A stretch of DNA of 64,000 nucleotides from Nostoc desertorum CM1-VF14 (GTDB lineage: Bacteria > Cyanobacteriota > Cyanobacteriia > Cyanobacteriales > Nostocaceae), in the NCBI GenBank assembly GCA_019359245.1, contig JAHHHR010000010.1, positions 62,001-126,000 of the forward strand, in the 5' to 3' direction. This document shows positions 37,303 to 47,956 of this stretch, one piece after another (position 1 is the first letter of the stretch; the number at the start of each line of letters is the position of its first letter). The notes below the pieces were generated by a model. It saw nothing but the letters and a program-made list of their open reading frames with translations, was not told where the DNA came from and made no database searches. A program made the translations under genes and the position numbers.

Positions 37303-37515
37303 ATGAATAAAAAATGGGCTGTTAAACGACTGACAGTAAATCTCACAACCGAGGAAATGAACAAACTTAAGTCTTACTGCGCTTCGACAGGAAGACCAGC
37401 GACAGATGTAGTTCGAGAATTGCTCCGAACTCTTGAGGTTGACAATGCTGAAAACTCTGAGATGAGAACAGCAGACTCAACAAGTACAGTTGGTATCTCG
37501 TCAAAATCACAGTAA
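37303..37515 (+). CDS. Ribbon-helix-helix (CopG-like) protein
   Basis: About 70 residues. RLTVNLTTEEMNKL (a beta strand then helix) and GRPATDVVRELLRTL fit the ribbon-helix-helix DNA-binding fold, followed by a Ser/Thr-rich disordered tail. Such proteins are often autorepressors or antitoxins, but no toxin gene is adjacent. ATG 37303 follows GAAAGGTG; GTG 37297 is an alternative. It lies 50 bp after the response regulator on the same strand. Confidence 0.65.
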   Translation: MNKKWAVKRLTVNLTTEEMNKLKSYCASTGRPATDVVRELLRTLEVDNAENSEMRTADSTSTVGISSKSQ

Positions 37516-37985
37516 CTATTGACTTGAAGATCACACCAAATCTCAGAAATCTGCTATCGTGATTCCCGGTAGATAGGCTACGGTGTACGCACAAGTCCTT
37601 AAGAGTTGCCCCACATCCCCCCAACCTTCTCTACGGTGTATACACAAGTCTTTGGTGAGGCTATTTACGATTTATCGCATAGCCTCTGAGATACCTCACC
37701 CTGGTTTTGCTTAAGCAAAACCTGTCCCTCTCTTTATCAAGGAGAGGGATGTCCGATAGGACAGGGTGAGGTTTTTTTGGTTTTAGGCAATTAAACTCAG
37801 TGACTTATCTATATACATACTTCTGTCTCGGCTTCACTTTATAAAAAAAAGCAAAGCCTTTTTTCTTTGCCATGTCTTAACAAGCATAGATTGTGGGCAT
37901 CATAATCCCAAGCCGAATATATCAACTAGCAGCTATAAAACTTTTTGGCAGCAAGTTTTTCATTATACAACTGTAGTACTGACCT
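37516..37985. other. Repeat-rich spacer
   Basis: Contains two copies of CGGTGTA(C/T)(G/A)CACAAGTC (about 37580 and 37634), a GAGGCTAT/ATAGCCTC hairpin (37657-37686), and the large palindrome listed next. No gene was found. Confidence 0.5.
37694..37778 (+). terminator. Large branched palindrome followed by T7
   Basis: Outer stem CCTCACCCTG (37694-37703) with CAGGGTGAGG (37762-37771), inner hairpins GGTTTTGCTTAAGCAAAACC and CCCTCTC...GAGAGGG, then TTTTTTT. It is shaped like an intrinsic terminator and is also a typical dispersed palindrome of these genomes. Confidence 0.55.
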
Positions 37986-38360
37986 ATGGTAGATGGTTTT
38001 ATCCGATATTATTTATACATTGAGTTGGTTTTAGGATACTTACAGATTCAATTGGGAGTCATCTGTAGCGTAGGTATTTGGACATTATCAGAAGCTAAGT
38101 TACAAGCTGCCCAAGCACATCAAACCTGGAAACCATCTTCAGGATTGACCGAGCAAGCCACCAACGTAAATCCTGAATCAGCAGAGCAAGACTCAAAACT
38201 TAGAACCCACAGAGATGTCAGAGCGCTGGCTTGGTCCGATAGCACAGCGTTAGCGAGTCTGCGAGTGTCTGGCAAACCGAGCTTTGGTGACTTAGAATTT
38301 TCGATGTCGTTACCCTATCGATTAAAACAGGGGGAAGTGCCTACGGTGGTAATTCCTTGA
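37986..38360 (+). CDS. Doubtful ORF overlapping a dispersed repeat
   Basis: 124 codons with no recognised domain. Residues about 71-95 are encoded by a GC-rich repeat (38216-38280, AGCACAGCGTTAGCGAGTCTG). A weak hydrophobic segment is present near the N-terminus (LGYLQIQLGVICSVGIW). There is no clear RBS. It may be a remnant into which a small repeat was inserted. Confidence 0.25.
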   Translation: MVDGFIRYYLYIELVLGYLQIQLGVICSVGIWTLSEAKLQAAQAHQTWKPSSGLTEQATNVNPESAEQDSKLRTHRDVRALAWSDSTALASLRVSGKPSFGDLEFSMSLPYRLKQGEVPTVVIP

Positions 38361-38415
38361 TAGGTCAGTTGCGGGTCAAGTTTTAGGAGTTACTTAATAA
38401 TTTGTAATTTATAAG

Positions 38416-38505
38416 CTTAAAAATGAAAGCACCAATTCTTAATTTTTAATTCTTAATTTTAGCAACGACTTCAGCCGGAGATCAGACTTAAAAATGAAAG
38501 CACCA
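38416..38505. repeat. Duplicated translation-start segment (19-bp direct repeats)
   Basis: CTTAAAAATGAAAGCACCA occurs at 38416-38434 and again at 38487-38505. The second copy contains the ATG of the large kinase. The first copy opens an 8-codon frame (MKAPILNF) ending in TAA. The 52 bp between them begins with ATTCTTAATTTTTAATTCTT, a heptamer-like repeat. Confidence 0.85.
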
Positions 38506-41500
38506 TTACCTGATAACGAAGCACAGCGAATCGAATCCCTTTCGGAGTATAAAATCCTCGACACTAGTCCAGAACCTGCCTTTGACGACCTCACCCTTTT
38601 AGCTTCATATATTTGTGGAACTCCCATTGCCTTAATTAGTTTAGTTGATAGCGATCGCCAGTGGTTCAAGTCAAAAGTTGGTTTGGATGCTCTACAAACA
38701 CCTCGAGATGTGGCATTCTGCGCCCATGCTATTGTGCAACCTGAGGTTTTTGTTGTGCCTGATGCGACACAAGACGAAAGGTTCGCTACAAACCCGCTAG
38801 TCACCTCCAGCCCTAATGTTCGATTTTATGCTGGTGTACCACTGACTAACTCTGAAGGATATGCGCTAGGAACCCTTTGTGTAATTGATCGTGTACCAAA
38901 AAACCTCTCTCCAGAACAAGTTGAAGCATTACGAATTCTAGGCCGCCAGGTAATCAAGCAACTAGAAATGCGGCGCAATTTAGCAAGTTTAGTATTAACG
39001 AGTCATACACGCAAACACGCACAGAAGGGACGCAAACAATTTTTTAAAAAAATAGCTGGAGGGTTTGGGTTAGCATCGGCAATTTTAGTTTTAATTGGCG
39101 TGATTTCTTATCAAAACACACGCATATTGATTGATACTAGTAATCAGGTACAAGAAACCCAAGAAAAAATCAATAAACTGGAAGAATTACTGTCCGAGAT
39201 GAAGGATGCTGAGACTGGACAACGCGGTTACATCCTCACTGGACAAGAAAGTTATCTGGAACCTTATCAAGCAGTAGTTACAAACATCGATCAAAAAATT
39301 GCAGAACTGAAGAATTTAATCGCAGATCAACCTAGCCAAAAAAAGCAGTTCGCAACCCTGGAATCTCTAATAGCTGCAAAACTTGCCATACTCAAGCAGA
39401 CTATATACCTACGTCAAAATCAGGGATTTGAGGCGGCGTTGCAGGTAATCCAGACAAATCAGGGAAAACATCTCATGGATGACATCCGCAAGGTCATCCA
39501 TGAGATAGAGAATGAGGATAAAAGGTTGCTTCAACAGCAGTCACAAGCTGCAAAAGCCAGTGCTAAAAACACAGTTTTGACACTTGTGATCGCTATTTTT
39601 CTAAGTTTTCTGATTCTGGCTATAATCTACTATTTCATTTCTCGTGAGGTAACAGAGCGTAAATTAACAGAGGAAACACTAAACACAGAACGCAACTTTA
39701 TCTCAGCAGTTCTTGATACAGCCAGCGCTTTGGTAATAGTTCTTGACACACAAGGGCAAATCCTTCGCTTTAATCAAGCTTGTGAACAAACAACTGGTTA
39801 CTCATTTGATGAGGTAAGAGGAAGGCATTTCTGGAATCTGTTTCTACTTCCTGAACAGGTAGAGATGGTTAAAGCTGTTTTTGAGCAGTTGCGATCTGGT
39901 AAGGGACCCAAAGAGTACGAAAGCTATTGGGTAATAAAGGATGGCAGTCGGCGACTCATTGCCTGGACTAATACTGCTTTGGAAGACTATGAGGGCAACG
40001 TTCAATACATTGTTGCCACGGGTATTGATGTCAGTGATGTTGACGAGGAGCTTCGTTTACGTAAACGAACTGAACAACATTTGAAAGCACAGTACTCCAC
40101 AACACGTGTTTTAGCAGAGTCAACTACAATCAACGAAGCCATGCCCCAAATTCTACAAGGAATATGCGAAAGTTTGGGATGGAATTTAAGTGAATTTTGG
40201 ATAATAGATCAGCAAGCAAATCTACTGTCCTTGCAAAATACATGGTATAAAATCTCCCTTGAGATGCAAGAATTTGACATCTTCAGTCGACAGATTACGT
40301 TTGCGCCAGGAATTGGACTGCCTGGTCGTGTCTGGGCTAGTGCAGAACCTGTTTGGATCGCTGATGTTGTTAAGGATCAGAATTTCCTTCGCTCTCAAAT
40401 CGCTGCCCAAGCAGAACTGCACGGAGCTTTCGGTTTTCCGATCCGTACTGGTAAAAAAATCCTTGGTGTCATTACCTGCTTTAGTAATGAGATTCAGCAA
40501 CCTGACCCAGATTTGGCAACAGTAATGCATTCTATTGGTGAGCAAGTAGGGCAGTTTATCGAGCGCAAGCAAGCAGAAGAAGAACTTCAACGGCAAAACT
40601 TGCGATCGCAACTATTTACTGAAATCACCCTCAAGATCCGTCAGTCTTTACAAATCAAAGAAATTCTCCAAATCAGTGTTACAGAGGTACAAAAAATTCT
40701 CCATAGCGACCGAGTTTTGATTTATCAACCTTTGGCAGGTGGATCTGAAGCCACCATCGTTGAGGCAGTAGTTTCTGGCTGGCTGACAATCAAAGACAAA
40801 AAGTTTACTGATGCTTACTTTCAAGTGGAATATACACAGCAGTACTATCTACAGCAGTATCGTCAAAAACGAAATATCGGGCTTGCTGACTTGGATCTAG
40901 TCGAAGTCCAAAAAAGCCACATAGAATTACTGCAACAATTTGGAGTCAAATCCAATTTGGTCATACCCATTCTTGTCAAAGAAGAACTCTGCGGTTTGCT
41001 AATTGTCCATCAATGCGGCAGTTCCCGCCAATGGTCTAGCTTTGAAACTCATCTTTTACGGCAAATAGCCGATCAAGTAGGTATTGCTTTAGCCCAGGCC
41101 CAAATGTTAAACGCAGAAACTCAACAGCGACGAGAACTCGAAGTTGCTCGTCACCAAGCTGAATTAGCTTCTAAAACCAAAAGTGCCTTTTTGGCAAACA
41201 TGAGCCATGAAATCCGAACTCCGATGAATGCTGTGTTGGGCATGACAGGCTTAATGTTAGAAACTCCCCTAAACTCGGAGCAACGAGATTTTATCGAAAC
41301 AATTCGCATTAGTGGAGACGCTCTCTTAAGCCTAATCAACGAAATTTTGGATCTGTCAAAACTTGAGGCTGGGGAAATGGCACTAGAAACTCTAGATTTT
41401 GACTTATCTACCTGCGTGGAAGAGGTGTTGGAATTATTAGCTCCCCCAGCCCATAATAAAGGATTAGAAATTGCCGCGTTAATCTATCCCAATGTTCCCA

Positions 41501-43206
41501 CTCATCTGCAAGGCGATGCTGGCCGCTTGCGGCAAATTCTTATGAACCTGATCAGCAATGCGATCAAGTTCACCAGCAATGGAGAGGTAGTAATACGAGC
41601 AGAATTGCGATCAGAAAACTCTACTACAGTCACCATCTATTTCACTATTACAGATACTGGTCTTGGTATTGCTTCTGAAGACCAATGCAAACTCTTTACG
41701 CCATTTACCCAAGTAGATGCTTCCACCACCCGTAAATATGGCGGCACAGGTTTAGGATTAGCCATCTGTAAACAATTGGTGAGCTTAATGGGAGGAGAAA
41801 TTGGCGTAGAAAGTCAGTTGGGCAAAGGATCTAAGTTTTGGTTTGAAGTAACTCTCCCCAAGCAACTTCACTCTCTTTGCTCAGAAGACGAAAGCGATGG
41901 CTTTGCCAACGCCAAGGGCGAACGCGGACTTCTGACTAATCGGCGCTTGTTAGTAGTGGATGATAATACCACTAATCGGAAAATCATCCACCATCAAGCT
42001 ACTCGTTGGGGAATGCTGGTAGATCAGGCTGCTTCAGCTGCTAGTGCCCTTAAAGCTATTCAGGAGGCCGCAAAGCAGAAAAATCCTTATGAAGTTGCTC
42101 TGATTGATATACAGATGCCAGAGATAGATGGCATGACTTTGGGAGAACAAATCAAAGGTAACCCAGCGATCGCCGGGTTACCTTTGATTATGCTTACTTC
42201 TATTAATCAAAGGGATGAAATCCAACGAGCGCTAAAAATAGGATTTGCGGCTTATTTGGTCAAACCTGTTAAACCGTCCCGGCTCCTTGATACCATCATG
42301 ACTATTTTAGTAACGCAGCCGGAACAAGAGAAGCGAGAATTCAATAGTCAGGAGTTAAAAGTGAAAAATTACGAAAACAACAGCAATTATCATTCTCCTG
42401 GCACTGACTCCCCCAAACTTAGAATTCTTTTAGCTGAAGATAATCTAGTGAATCAGAAAGTTGCCTTGAAGCAACTCCAAAGCTTGGGTTATAGTGCCGA
42501 TGTTGCTGGTAATGGGAAAGAAGCCTTGCAGCTATTAGAAAAAATTCCCTACGATTTAATTCTAATGGATTGCCAAATGCCAGTTCTTGATGGTTTTGAA
42601 ACCACAAAAGAAATTCATCGTTGGCAAGAAAGCAGCTTTGTCAGTGGTCGCCGTCCTGTGGTAATTGCGATGACAGCTAATGCCATGAAAGAAGATCAAC
42701 AAATGTGTCTAGACGCAGGAATGGACGACTATCTCAGCAAGCCAGTGATCAAAGAAAAATTGGCTGCGGCGCTAGAGCGTTGGGGCAGTGTAATATTCAG
42801 GGAAAAAGAAACAGATGCCTTGGAGCAGATAGCTTCTATAACAGATGTGACAGATGTAGATTCAGTTGACCTCCCAATTGATTGGGAACGCTTGCATCAA
42901 CTCTCAGAAAACAACCCAGACTTTGAATTGGAACTACTACAAATATTTGTTGAAGATATTCAACCTCGTTTAGAGGTAATTAAAATTGCGATCGCAGATA
43001 ATGACTATGAGCAACTAGCGATCCAAACCCATCAAATTAAAGGTGCTAGTGCCAATGTTGGAGCTACAACCATGCATCTAGCAGCAGAAAAACTAGAACA
43101 ACTAGCTTACAATCAAGAACGCCGAGGTACTACTAACTTAATCTTAGAGTTAGAAGAGTTTCTTAAACGCATTCAAGAATTTTTAATCAGAACTCTTAAC
43201 TCCTAA
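38494..43206 (+). CDS. Multidomain hybrid histidine kinase (GAF-CHASE3-PAS-GAF-GAF-HK-REC-REC-Hpt)
   Basis: 1570 residues. In order: GAF (about 25-165, [14 protein letters not shown]); membrane helix (about 185-205); CHASE3 sensor (about 207-345, [13 protein letters not shown]); second helix (about 357-380); PAS (about 400-520); GAF (about 550-690); GAF (about 715-870); HisKA with phosphoacceptor His905 ([10 protein letters not shown]); HATPase with N, G1 and G2 boxes (about 1005-1125); receivers with Asp1205 and Asp1359; and a C-terminal Hpt with His1513 (THQIKGAS). This gives a full intramolecular phosphorelay. Its output may be the adjacent partner-switch genes. The start is ATG 38494, with an upstream duplicated decoy ATG. 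Confidence 0.92.
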   Translation: MKAPLPDNEAQRIESLSEYKILDTSPEPAFDDLTLLASYICGTPIALISLVDSDRQWFKSKVGLDALQTPRDVAFCAHAIVQPEVFVVPDATQDERFATNPLVTSSPNVRFYAGVPLTNSEGYALGTLCVIDRVPKNLSPEQVEALRILGRQVIKQLEMRRNLASLVLTSHTRKHAQKGRKQFFKKIAGGFGLASAILVLIGVISYQNTRILIDTSNQVQETQEKINKLEELLSEMKDAETGQRGYILTGQESYLEPYQAVVTNIDQKIAELKNLIADQPSQKKQFATLESLIAAKLAILKQTIYLRQNQGFEAALQVIQTNQGKHLMDDIRKVIHEIENEDKRLLQQQSQAAKASAKNTVLTLVIAIFLSFLILAIIYYFISREVTERKLTEETLNTERNFISAVLDTASALVIVLDTQGQILRFNQACEQTTGYSFDEVRGRHFWNLFLLPEQVEMVKAVFEQLRSGKGPKEYESYWVIKDGSRRLIAWTNTALEDYEGNVQYIVATGIDVSDVDEELRLRKRTEQHLKAQYSTTRVLAESTTINEAMPQILQGICESLGWNLSEFWIIDQQANLLSLQNTWYKISLEMQEFDIFSRQITFAPGIGLPGRVWASAEPVWIADVVKDQNFLRSQIAAQAELHGAFGFPIRTGKKILGVITCFSNEIQQPDPDLATVMHSIGEQVGQFIERKQAEEELQRQNLRSQLFTEITLKIRQSLQIKEILQISVTEVQKILHSDRVLIYQPLAGGSEATIVEAVVSGWLTIKDKKFTDAYFQVEYTQQYYLQQYRQKRNIGLADLDLVEVQKSHIELLQQFGVKSNLVIPILVKEELCGLLIVHQCGSSRQWSSFETHLLRQIADQVGIALAQAQMLNAETQQRRELEVARHQAELASKTKSAFLANMSHEIRTPMNAVLGMTGLMLETPLNSEQRDFIETIRISGDALLSLINEILDLSKLEAGEMALETLDFDLSTCVEEVLELLAPPAHNKGLEIAALIYPNVPTHLQGDAGRLRQILMNLISNAIKFTSNGEVVIRAELRSENSTTVTIYFTITDTGLGIASEDQCKLFTPFTQVDASTTRKYGGTGLGLAICKQLVSLMGGEIGVESQLGKGSKFWFEVTLPKQLHSLCSEDESDGFANAKGERGLLTNRRLLVVDDNTTNRKIIHHQATRWGMLVDQAASAASALKAIQEAAKQKNPYEVALIDIQMPEIDGMTLGEQIKGNPAIAGLPLIMLTSINQRDEIQRALKIGFAAYLVKPVKPSRLLDTIMTILVTQPEQEKREFNSQELKVKNYENNSNYHSPGTDSPKLRILLAEDNLVNQKVALKQLQSLGYSADVAGNGKEALQLLEKIPYDLILMDCQMPVLDGFETTKEIHRWQESSFVSGRRPVVIAMTANAMKEDQQMCLDAGMDDYLSKPVIKEKLAAALERWGSVIFREKETDALEQIASITDVTDVDSVDLPIDWERLHQLSENNPDFELELLQIFVEDIQPRLEVIKIAIADNDYEQLAIQTHQIKGASANVGATTMHLAAEKLEQLAYNQERRGTTNLILELEEFLKRIQEFLIRTLNS

Positions 43207-43234
43207 CTCCTCACTCTAAATTACTGCTGTAAAC

Positions 43235-43651
43235 TTAGTAATATTTACTAATAAATAAACAGTAACGATTATCTACTGTCGGCTCATAACTCAACTTATC
43301 GGAAATGGCGGACATGATTTTTAAACCTCGACCGCGCTCTTGATGATTATCCTCAAATTCAGATGTTTGTTGCAATTTATGCTCTAAGTCAAAGGGTTCA
43401 CCTTGAGACCAAATCCGAATTTCTATGTATTCATTTAACCGCACAGCTTCTATCTCAATAGGAGTTTCAACAGGTAAATTTTTGTGGGCATGTTCAACGA
43501 TGTTAGTAAAGCCTTCCATCATCAGGGTTTGACATTGCCACCAAATATTTTTATCGAGAATAGGTGGTTGATTCATCTGCTCAAACCAAGACAACACTTG
43601 ATGCGAGGCTGTAAGGTCTGTGTTAACTTTGAGATAAATTTTATTTTTCAC
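43235..43651 (-). CDS. RsbW-like HATPase (anti-sigma/switch kinase)
   Basis: 138 residues of a small GHKL ATPase. The N-box MEGFTNIVEHAHKN (about 45-58) and the G-box ERGRGLKIM (about 107-115) are intact, and no dimerisation or sensor domain is present. In partner-switch systems such kinases phosphorylate a STAS antagonist and bind either it or a sigma factor. It ends 28 bp from the convergent hybrid kinase and is divergent from the REC-PP2C gene (149-bp shared upstream region). The start is ATG 43651. Confidence 0.85.
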   Translation of the reverse strand: MKNKIYLKVNTDLTASHQVLSWFEQMNQPPILDKNIWWQCQTLMMEGFTNIVEHAHKNLPVETPIEIEAVRLNEYIEIRIWSQGEPFDLEHKLQQTSEFEDNHQERGRGLKIMSAISDKLSYEPTVDNRYCLFISKYY

Positions 43652-43800
43652 TTCTTAACCAATAAAATATTTTGAGATAATCATATTCGGTAATTAATTT
43701 ATTTAATTTGAGTATTTTCACTATACATTCTAAACTCAATTGCATATAAGTTTAATTAGAGTAACTATTTACTTTTCTTTTACTTAGTAAATTTTAATTT

Positions 43801-44991
43801 ATGTTTAAAATTCTGGTTATTGATGATGACCCTATAGTGCGAACAGTACTGAAAAGAACACTGCAAAATCAAGGTTATGATACCAGTGTAGCCAGCAATG
43901 GCGAAGAAGGAATTATACAAGCACAATTACTACGTCCTGCTCTGATTATCTGTGACTGGATGATGTCCCAACTAGATGGGCTAGAAGTATGTCGTCGAAT
44001 TAAGGTAGATCCAGAGTTGGCAACTACTTTTTTTATTCTATTGACTGCTAGGGGAGCAGTTCGAGGAGAGGAGGAAGACAGAGTTAGGGGACTTGACGCT
44101 GGAGCAGATGAGTTTATCTCTAAACCAATAGAGATGAATGAATTGAAAGCACGGGTAAGAGCAGGGCTAAGATTACACCAGTTAAATCAGGATTTACAAA
44201 GTCAAAAAGAAGCCTTGGAAACACTAAATCAGGATTTGCAAACCCAAAAGCAAATTTTAGAAGCAGAATTGGAACAGGCGGCTGGTTATGTGCGATCGCT
44301 TTTACCCTCACCACTTGTAGGAGCAGTAACTACAGAAAATTTGTTTATTCCCTCAGCACAGCTAGGGGGTGATTGCTTTGATCATCATTGGCTCGACGAG
44401 GATAATTTAGCAATTTATTTGTTGGACGTATCAGGGCATGGGGTGGGTTCAGCTCTCCTATCTGTATCTGTGCTGAATGTTTTGCGATCGCAATCTCTAC
44501 CGAACACTAACTTTTGTCAACCTAGTGAAGTCTTAAAAGCGCTCAATCAAGCTTTTCAAATGGGGAAGCACGGTGATAAATATTTCACAATCTGGTATGG
44601 AGTTTATCACCGCCTTAAACGTCAACTTATTTATGCCAATGCCGGACATCCACCAGCGCTGTTGTTATCTAATACCTCTACAACAAGCATCCAAGTTAAA
44701 CAGCTAAGTTCTTTAGATTTACCAATCGGCTTTTTACCTAATATCCAATTTGAGGATGCTATTTCTGATATTGAAGAAAACAGCACTTTATACATCTTTA
44801 GCGATGGTGCTTATGAAATTAATCAGCCAGATGGTAAAATTTGGGGTATTGATGCTTTCATTGACTTACTAACTAAACATAGCCTGAAAGATAGATGTCA
44901 TTTAAAGCAACTATTAGCGGACATTCTCAACTTAAATGCTCAAGATAATCTTGATGATGACTTATCTTTGGTAAAAGTTAACTTTAGCTAG
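43801..44991 (+). CDS. Response regulator with SpoIIE/PP2C phosphatase (RsbU-like)
   Basis: 396 residues. The N-terminal receiver (about 1-125) has the acidic pair DDD, phosphoacceptor Asp52 (ICDWMM) and switch Lys (FISKPIE). A heptad-rich linker (about 128-160) is likely a coiled coil. The PP2C-type phosphatase (about 170-396) shows GGDCFD, DVSGHGVGSALL, YANAGHPPALL, FSDGAYE and DDLSLV, with the metal ligands in place. It would dephosphorylate the STAS protein when its receiver is activated, plausibly by the neighbouring hybrid kinase. The start is ATG 43801. Confidence 0.92.
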   Translation: MFKILVIDDDPIVRTVLKRTLQNQGYDTSVASNGEEGIIQAQLLRPALIICDWMMSQLDGLEVCRRIKVDPELATTFFILLTARGAVRGEEEDRVRGLDAGADEFISKPIEMNELKARVRAGLRLHQLNQDLQSQKEALETLNQDLQTQKQILEAELEQAAGYVRSLLPSPLVGAVTTENLFIPSAQLGGDCFDHHWLDEDNLAIYLLDVSGHGVGSALLSVSVLNVLRSQSLPNTNFCQPSEVLKALNQAFQMGKHGDKYFTIWYGVYHRLKRQLIYANAGHPPALLLSNTSTTSIQVKQLSSLDLPIGFLPNIQFEDAISDIEENSTLYIFSDGAYEINQPDGKIWGIDAFIDLLTKHSLKDRCHLKQLLADILNLNAQDNLDDDLSLVKVNFS

Positions 44992-45033
44992 TATAGTCAA
45001 AGATGCAGATTAAAATTTTGTATTGTCTACAGC

Positions 45034-45360
45034 TTACTTTATTGCCAATACTTGGCGCTTGAATTCCTCTTGGTCAGCAAATATTTGTAAAATTTTATCC
45101 ATTTTAGTCAGTTTAAACAACATCCCGACTTGATCGCTGATAGAACAGACAAAAAGTTTACCATTAGCGTTTTGCACCATTTGCGCTGCTGATACTAAAG
45201 CGCCTAAACCAGAGCTATCGATAAAGTTTACTTCTTTCATGTCAAGCAACACAATATCGCATCCTTTCGCCAGAATGCCGGCCATTTGACGACGTAGCTC
45301 ATTACCTCTAATGCCATCTAAAATTCCAGATAGTTCTAGTACTGTTACACTCAAATTCAT
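45034..45360 (-). CDS. STAS-domain anti-sigma-factor antagonist (RsbV-like)
   Basis: About 108 residues spanning a single STAS domain. The phospho-acceptor region FIDSSGLGALV (Ser about 60) and DIVLLDMKEV are conserved. The frame is open another 35 codons upstream, but ATG 45360 is the natural domain start and follows AGGGC. The protein is expected to be phosphorylated by the RsbW-like kinase (43235-43651) and dephosphorylated by the REC-PP2C protein. The gene is convergent with the latter. Confidence 0.88.
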   Translation of the reverse strand: MNLSVTVLELSGILDGIRGNELRRQMAGILAKGCDIVLLDMKEVNFIDSSGLGALVSAAQMVQNANGKLFVCSISDQVGMLFKLTKMDKILQIFADQEEFKRQVLAIK

Positions 45361-45465
45361 GGTTGATGCCCTATATATTTGAATTGAAAATATGTATTCA
45401 TATTTTGGCATCGATCTAAGGTAAGCGGCAATAGAGATAGTAATAATTTTGCTTTTTATACGCAA

Positions 45466-45699
45466 TTAGCTGTTTTTGATCGCTTGGCGATTGTTAGCTA
45501 TTGCAGTAAAAAATCTAGCATCCATACATTGGCGGGAATTTTCAAAATCTTCATAAAAACCATGTTTCTGACCTAAATCTCGTGCCCAAAAACGAGATAT
45601 AACTAGTATGGACTTAAGTAGCATAAATGCTTTATTTGACTCTGATTCATAACAACCAATAGCTGGAAAATTTTCCTCAATTACAGAGATTATATTCAC
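45466..45699 (-). CDS. Doubtful short ORF upstream of the STAS gene
   Basis: 77 codons from GTG 45699. The composition is protein-like (RFWARDLGQKHGFYEDFE), but no family, RBS or known partner is visible. It abuts the open leader of the STAS gene. It could be a remnant or a small regulatory protein. Confidence 0.25.
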   Translation of the reverse strand: MNIISVIEENFPAIGCYESESNKAFMLLKSILVISRFWARDLGQKHGFYEDFENSRQCMDARFFTAIANNRQAIKNS

Positions 45700-45876
45700 A
45701 AAAAAGTTGAGTTAAAAACCATGCCAAAAAATAAGTAGTACCATAAAGTTATATTTTTGCGGGTAGCAACATTAGAAACTGTGAGTGCACATACTTTATG
45801 ATCTCTATGTCCATATTTTCCGCAACGCCAGTTTTTTATGTCCATTATTGATTAGATGCTTGACTTACCAGTGTTT

Positions 45877-46646
45877 TCAAATTGCTTCTGTTTCTAGCCG
45901 CATTTCTAGATACTTTGCCCCGATAATTTTCAGCCAGATTGCCATCCGACCTAAATCAATTGCTGACCAACCAAATTCTTCGCGTTTCTCTAGTCATAAT
46001 TAACGGGTACGAGGGTTTTTGCATTGTAGACCTTGTTGGGTAGTTCATCTTTGTATAAGGGCATAGATGCCAGTGTTTTCAAAATTTTGCTCATTTTGGC
46101 TTCAAATTCAGCCGCAGGCGCGATATTGAGTTCTTTAGCAGTGACTAAGGTTGCGATCGCTGCTGTCTGATCCCACATACTGACCGAGGCAAAGCCATCA
46201 ACGGAATTGACTAAGCCAGCTTCATCGTTCCAGTTGCGCTGAAAGTATGACCAAGCCTGATGGGCAGTTGTCGTTTCCTCTGAGGTTAGTTTTCCAACTC
46301 CAGGAGCAACATAGGGAATTATCGTTACTGTTAGTTGATTCTTAGGAGTGGTTTGACCTGGTAAAACTACAAATTTTGCATCAAGGCTGGCAACTCTTTC
46401 AGCTTCTTTAGCCAAAGAGAGGGAGCTTTGGGGTTCCTTTGGTTGTACCGACTGCCGTGAAGCAGTTTCGGATGTTGATATTCCTGGTTTTGCTATAGAA
46501 GTTTGTGAAAGTTGCTTAGACCAAACATTAAAAATTGCGATCGCTATGATAGCGGTAACTACTCCTCCGACAGAAACTAGTATGGACAAACTCTCAGGTG
46601 GTGGTTGAAAATCAGAACTCATACTGATTAAAGCCTCATGTTGCAA
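45877..46646 (-). pseudogene. DUF3131 gene broken by a frameshift
   Basis: From 46646 the frame codes for a membrane helix (about 21-42) and then the DUF3131 start (TTAHQAWSYFQRNW, VSMWDQTAAIATLV, LPNKVYNAKTLVPVNYD), stopping with TAG at 45990-45992. In another frame the family sequence simply continues (EEFGWSAIDLGRMAIWLKIIG, in two parts) to a TGA at 45877-45879. A one- or two-base change just after VNYD therefore breaks the gene, and the remainder downstream is degraded. Intact DUF3131 proteins are longer and of unknown function. Confidence 0.75.
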
Positions 46647-46884
46647 GTCAGTGTTGCTTGCGTAGTTTCACCAAATCCATTTTTCCCAACTTTGCAATCT
46701 AACTAACACCCAGAAGTTCCCCTAAATTTGCAAGGGTTGCAAAAGTGCTACTCCCGAAGGATTGTCAACAAAATTTAATTCTGAATTCTGCCTCCTGAAT
46801 TCTGTTTTTTAAAATTTAAATTCCGCCCACGATAATAATTACTACAATAAAATAGTCACGCACCCGATCTCTGGAGTTCTAGCA

Positions 46885-47460
46885 GTGGGCTTATTTGATG
46901 ATTTGAGTCGGTTTCTAGAAAACCGTTTAGAAGAATTCTTGCGTAATAATCCACATTTGGAGTTAGAGGCGCTGCTAGAACAGCTGCGTGAGCAAGAGGA
47001 AGGCACATTAAAGCTGATCGCAGATTTACAAGTACAAGAAAAGCGATCGCAAGAAGAAATTCTGTCCACCGCCCAAGAAATTCAGCGTTGGCATATCCGT
47101 GTTCAAAAAGCCAAAAATGCTGGTAGGGAAGATTTAGCGGCCGCTGCGGGTGAGCGAGAAGCAGCCCTGTTGCGCGAAGGAAATCAACGCTGGGGACATA
47201 TGCAAGGGCTGAAAGAACGCATTAACCAATCTCAGGAACTACTGCAAAAAATTCAACAACGGCGACAGGAGGTACAAGCTAAAGCTGTCGAAGCACAGAC
47301 AGCCCGTGCTAAAGCGCAAACTCAGCAGCGTTTTGAAACCAGTGGATGGTCGAATAAAACTAGCAGTTATTCTAGTGGGTTTGATGACTTAGAAGAGAAG
47401 TTCCGTAACTGGGAAACTCAGGATGAGCTAGAACAAATGAAGCGTAATTTGGGGAAATAA
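46885..47460 (+). CDS. TIGR04376-family coiled-coil protein
   Basis: 191 residues, almost wholly helical. The N-terminus MGLFDDLSRFLENRLEEFL is amphipathic, like the membrane-binding end of PspA/Vipp proteins. A long Glu/Gln/Arg coiled coil (about 28-140) and a Ser-rich linker with a short acidic C-terminal helix (FDDLEEKFRNWE) follow. The family is cyanobacterial and of unknown function. GTG at 46885 is the start because the conserved N-terminus begins there. Confidence 0.82.
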   Translation: MGLFDDLSRFLENRLEEFLRNNPHLELEALLEQLREQEEGTLKLIADLQVQEKRSQEEILSTAQEIQRWHIRVQKAKNAGREDLAAAAGEREAALLREGNQRWGHMQGLKERINQSQELLQKIQQRRQEVQAKAVEAQTARAKAQTQQRFETSGWSNKTSSYSSGFDDLEEKFRNWETQDELEQMKRNLGK

Positions 47461-47956
47461 TCGCCAAGCTTGAATTTTAAACACGTTGACGGTTGACTGT
47501 TAACCGTCAACGCCCTAAAAACACGTCTCTCATCCCATCTTTAAAAAGAGTGGGTTTTCCGAACGCCTTTTTATAAATTTCATTTTTGTACTTCTTGTTT
47601 TATTTTTTATCTGTATCGCTAATAACAAATTTCGCTATTTATTAAAATTTTTAAATATTCATACTTAATAAAATCATCAAGTAAGTAAATTCTTGAAATT
47701 GTATTTAATTTACTAATCAGGATTTATTTTTCTGATAAAGTTTACTAAAGTCAAGTTTTACCTCTTCTTTGCTTTACTACTAACACATCGTAATAATCCT
47801 AAATTTTTTGATTAATCATCAACAAGGAGAAGATATAAAAAGTTTTGTAGTTTTCAAATATAACGTGTAATTTAACACATTTTATCTCAGTTATTCAGTG
47901 TTGTTGCCGCAGTATTTTCTAAATTTCTTCAATGATAACTGAGGCAGAGAAAATAT
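47461..47956. other. Spacer with two terminator-like palindromes
   Basis: After the palindromes at 47485-47577 the sequence is very AT-rich with no gene. AAGGAGAAG at 47824-47832 resembles an RBS but no ATG follows at a usable distance. Confidence 0.4.
47485..47577 (+). terminator. Tandem palindromes after TIGR04376 gene
   Basis: Palindrome 1 is GTTGACGGTT/AACCGTCAAC (47485-47511, perfect 10-bp stem). Palindrome 2 (47524-47577) runs CGTCTCTCATCCCATCTTT to GTGGGTTTTCCGAACGCC, then TTTTTATA. The pair recurs at 57788-58016 split by an inserted element, so it is also a dispersed repeat. Confidence 0.6.
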
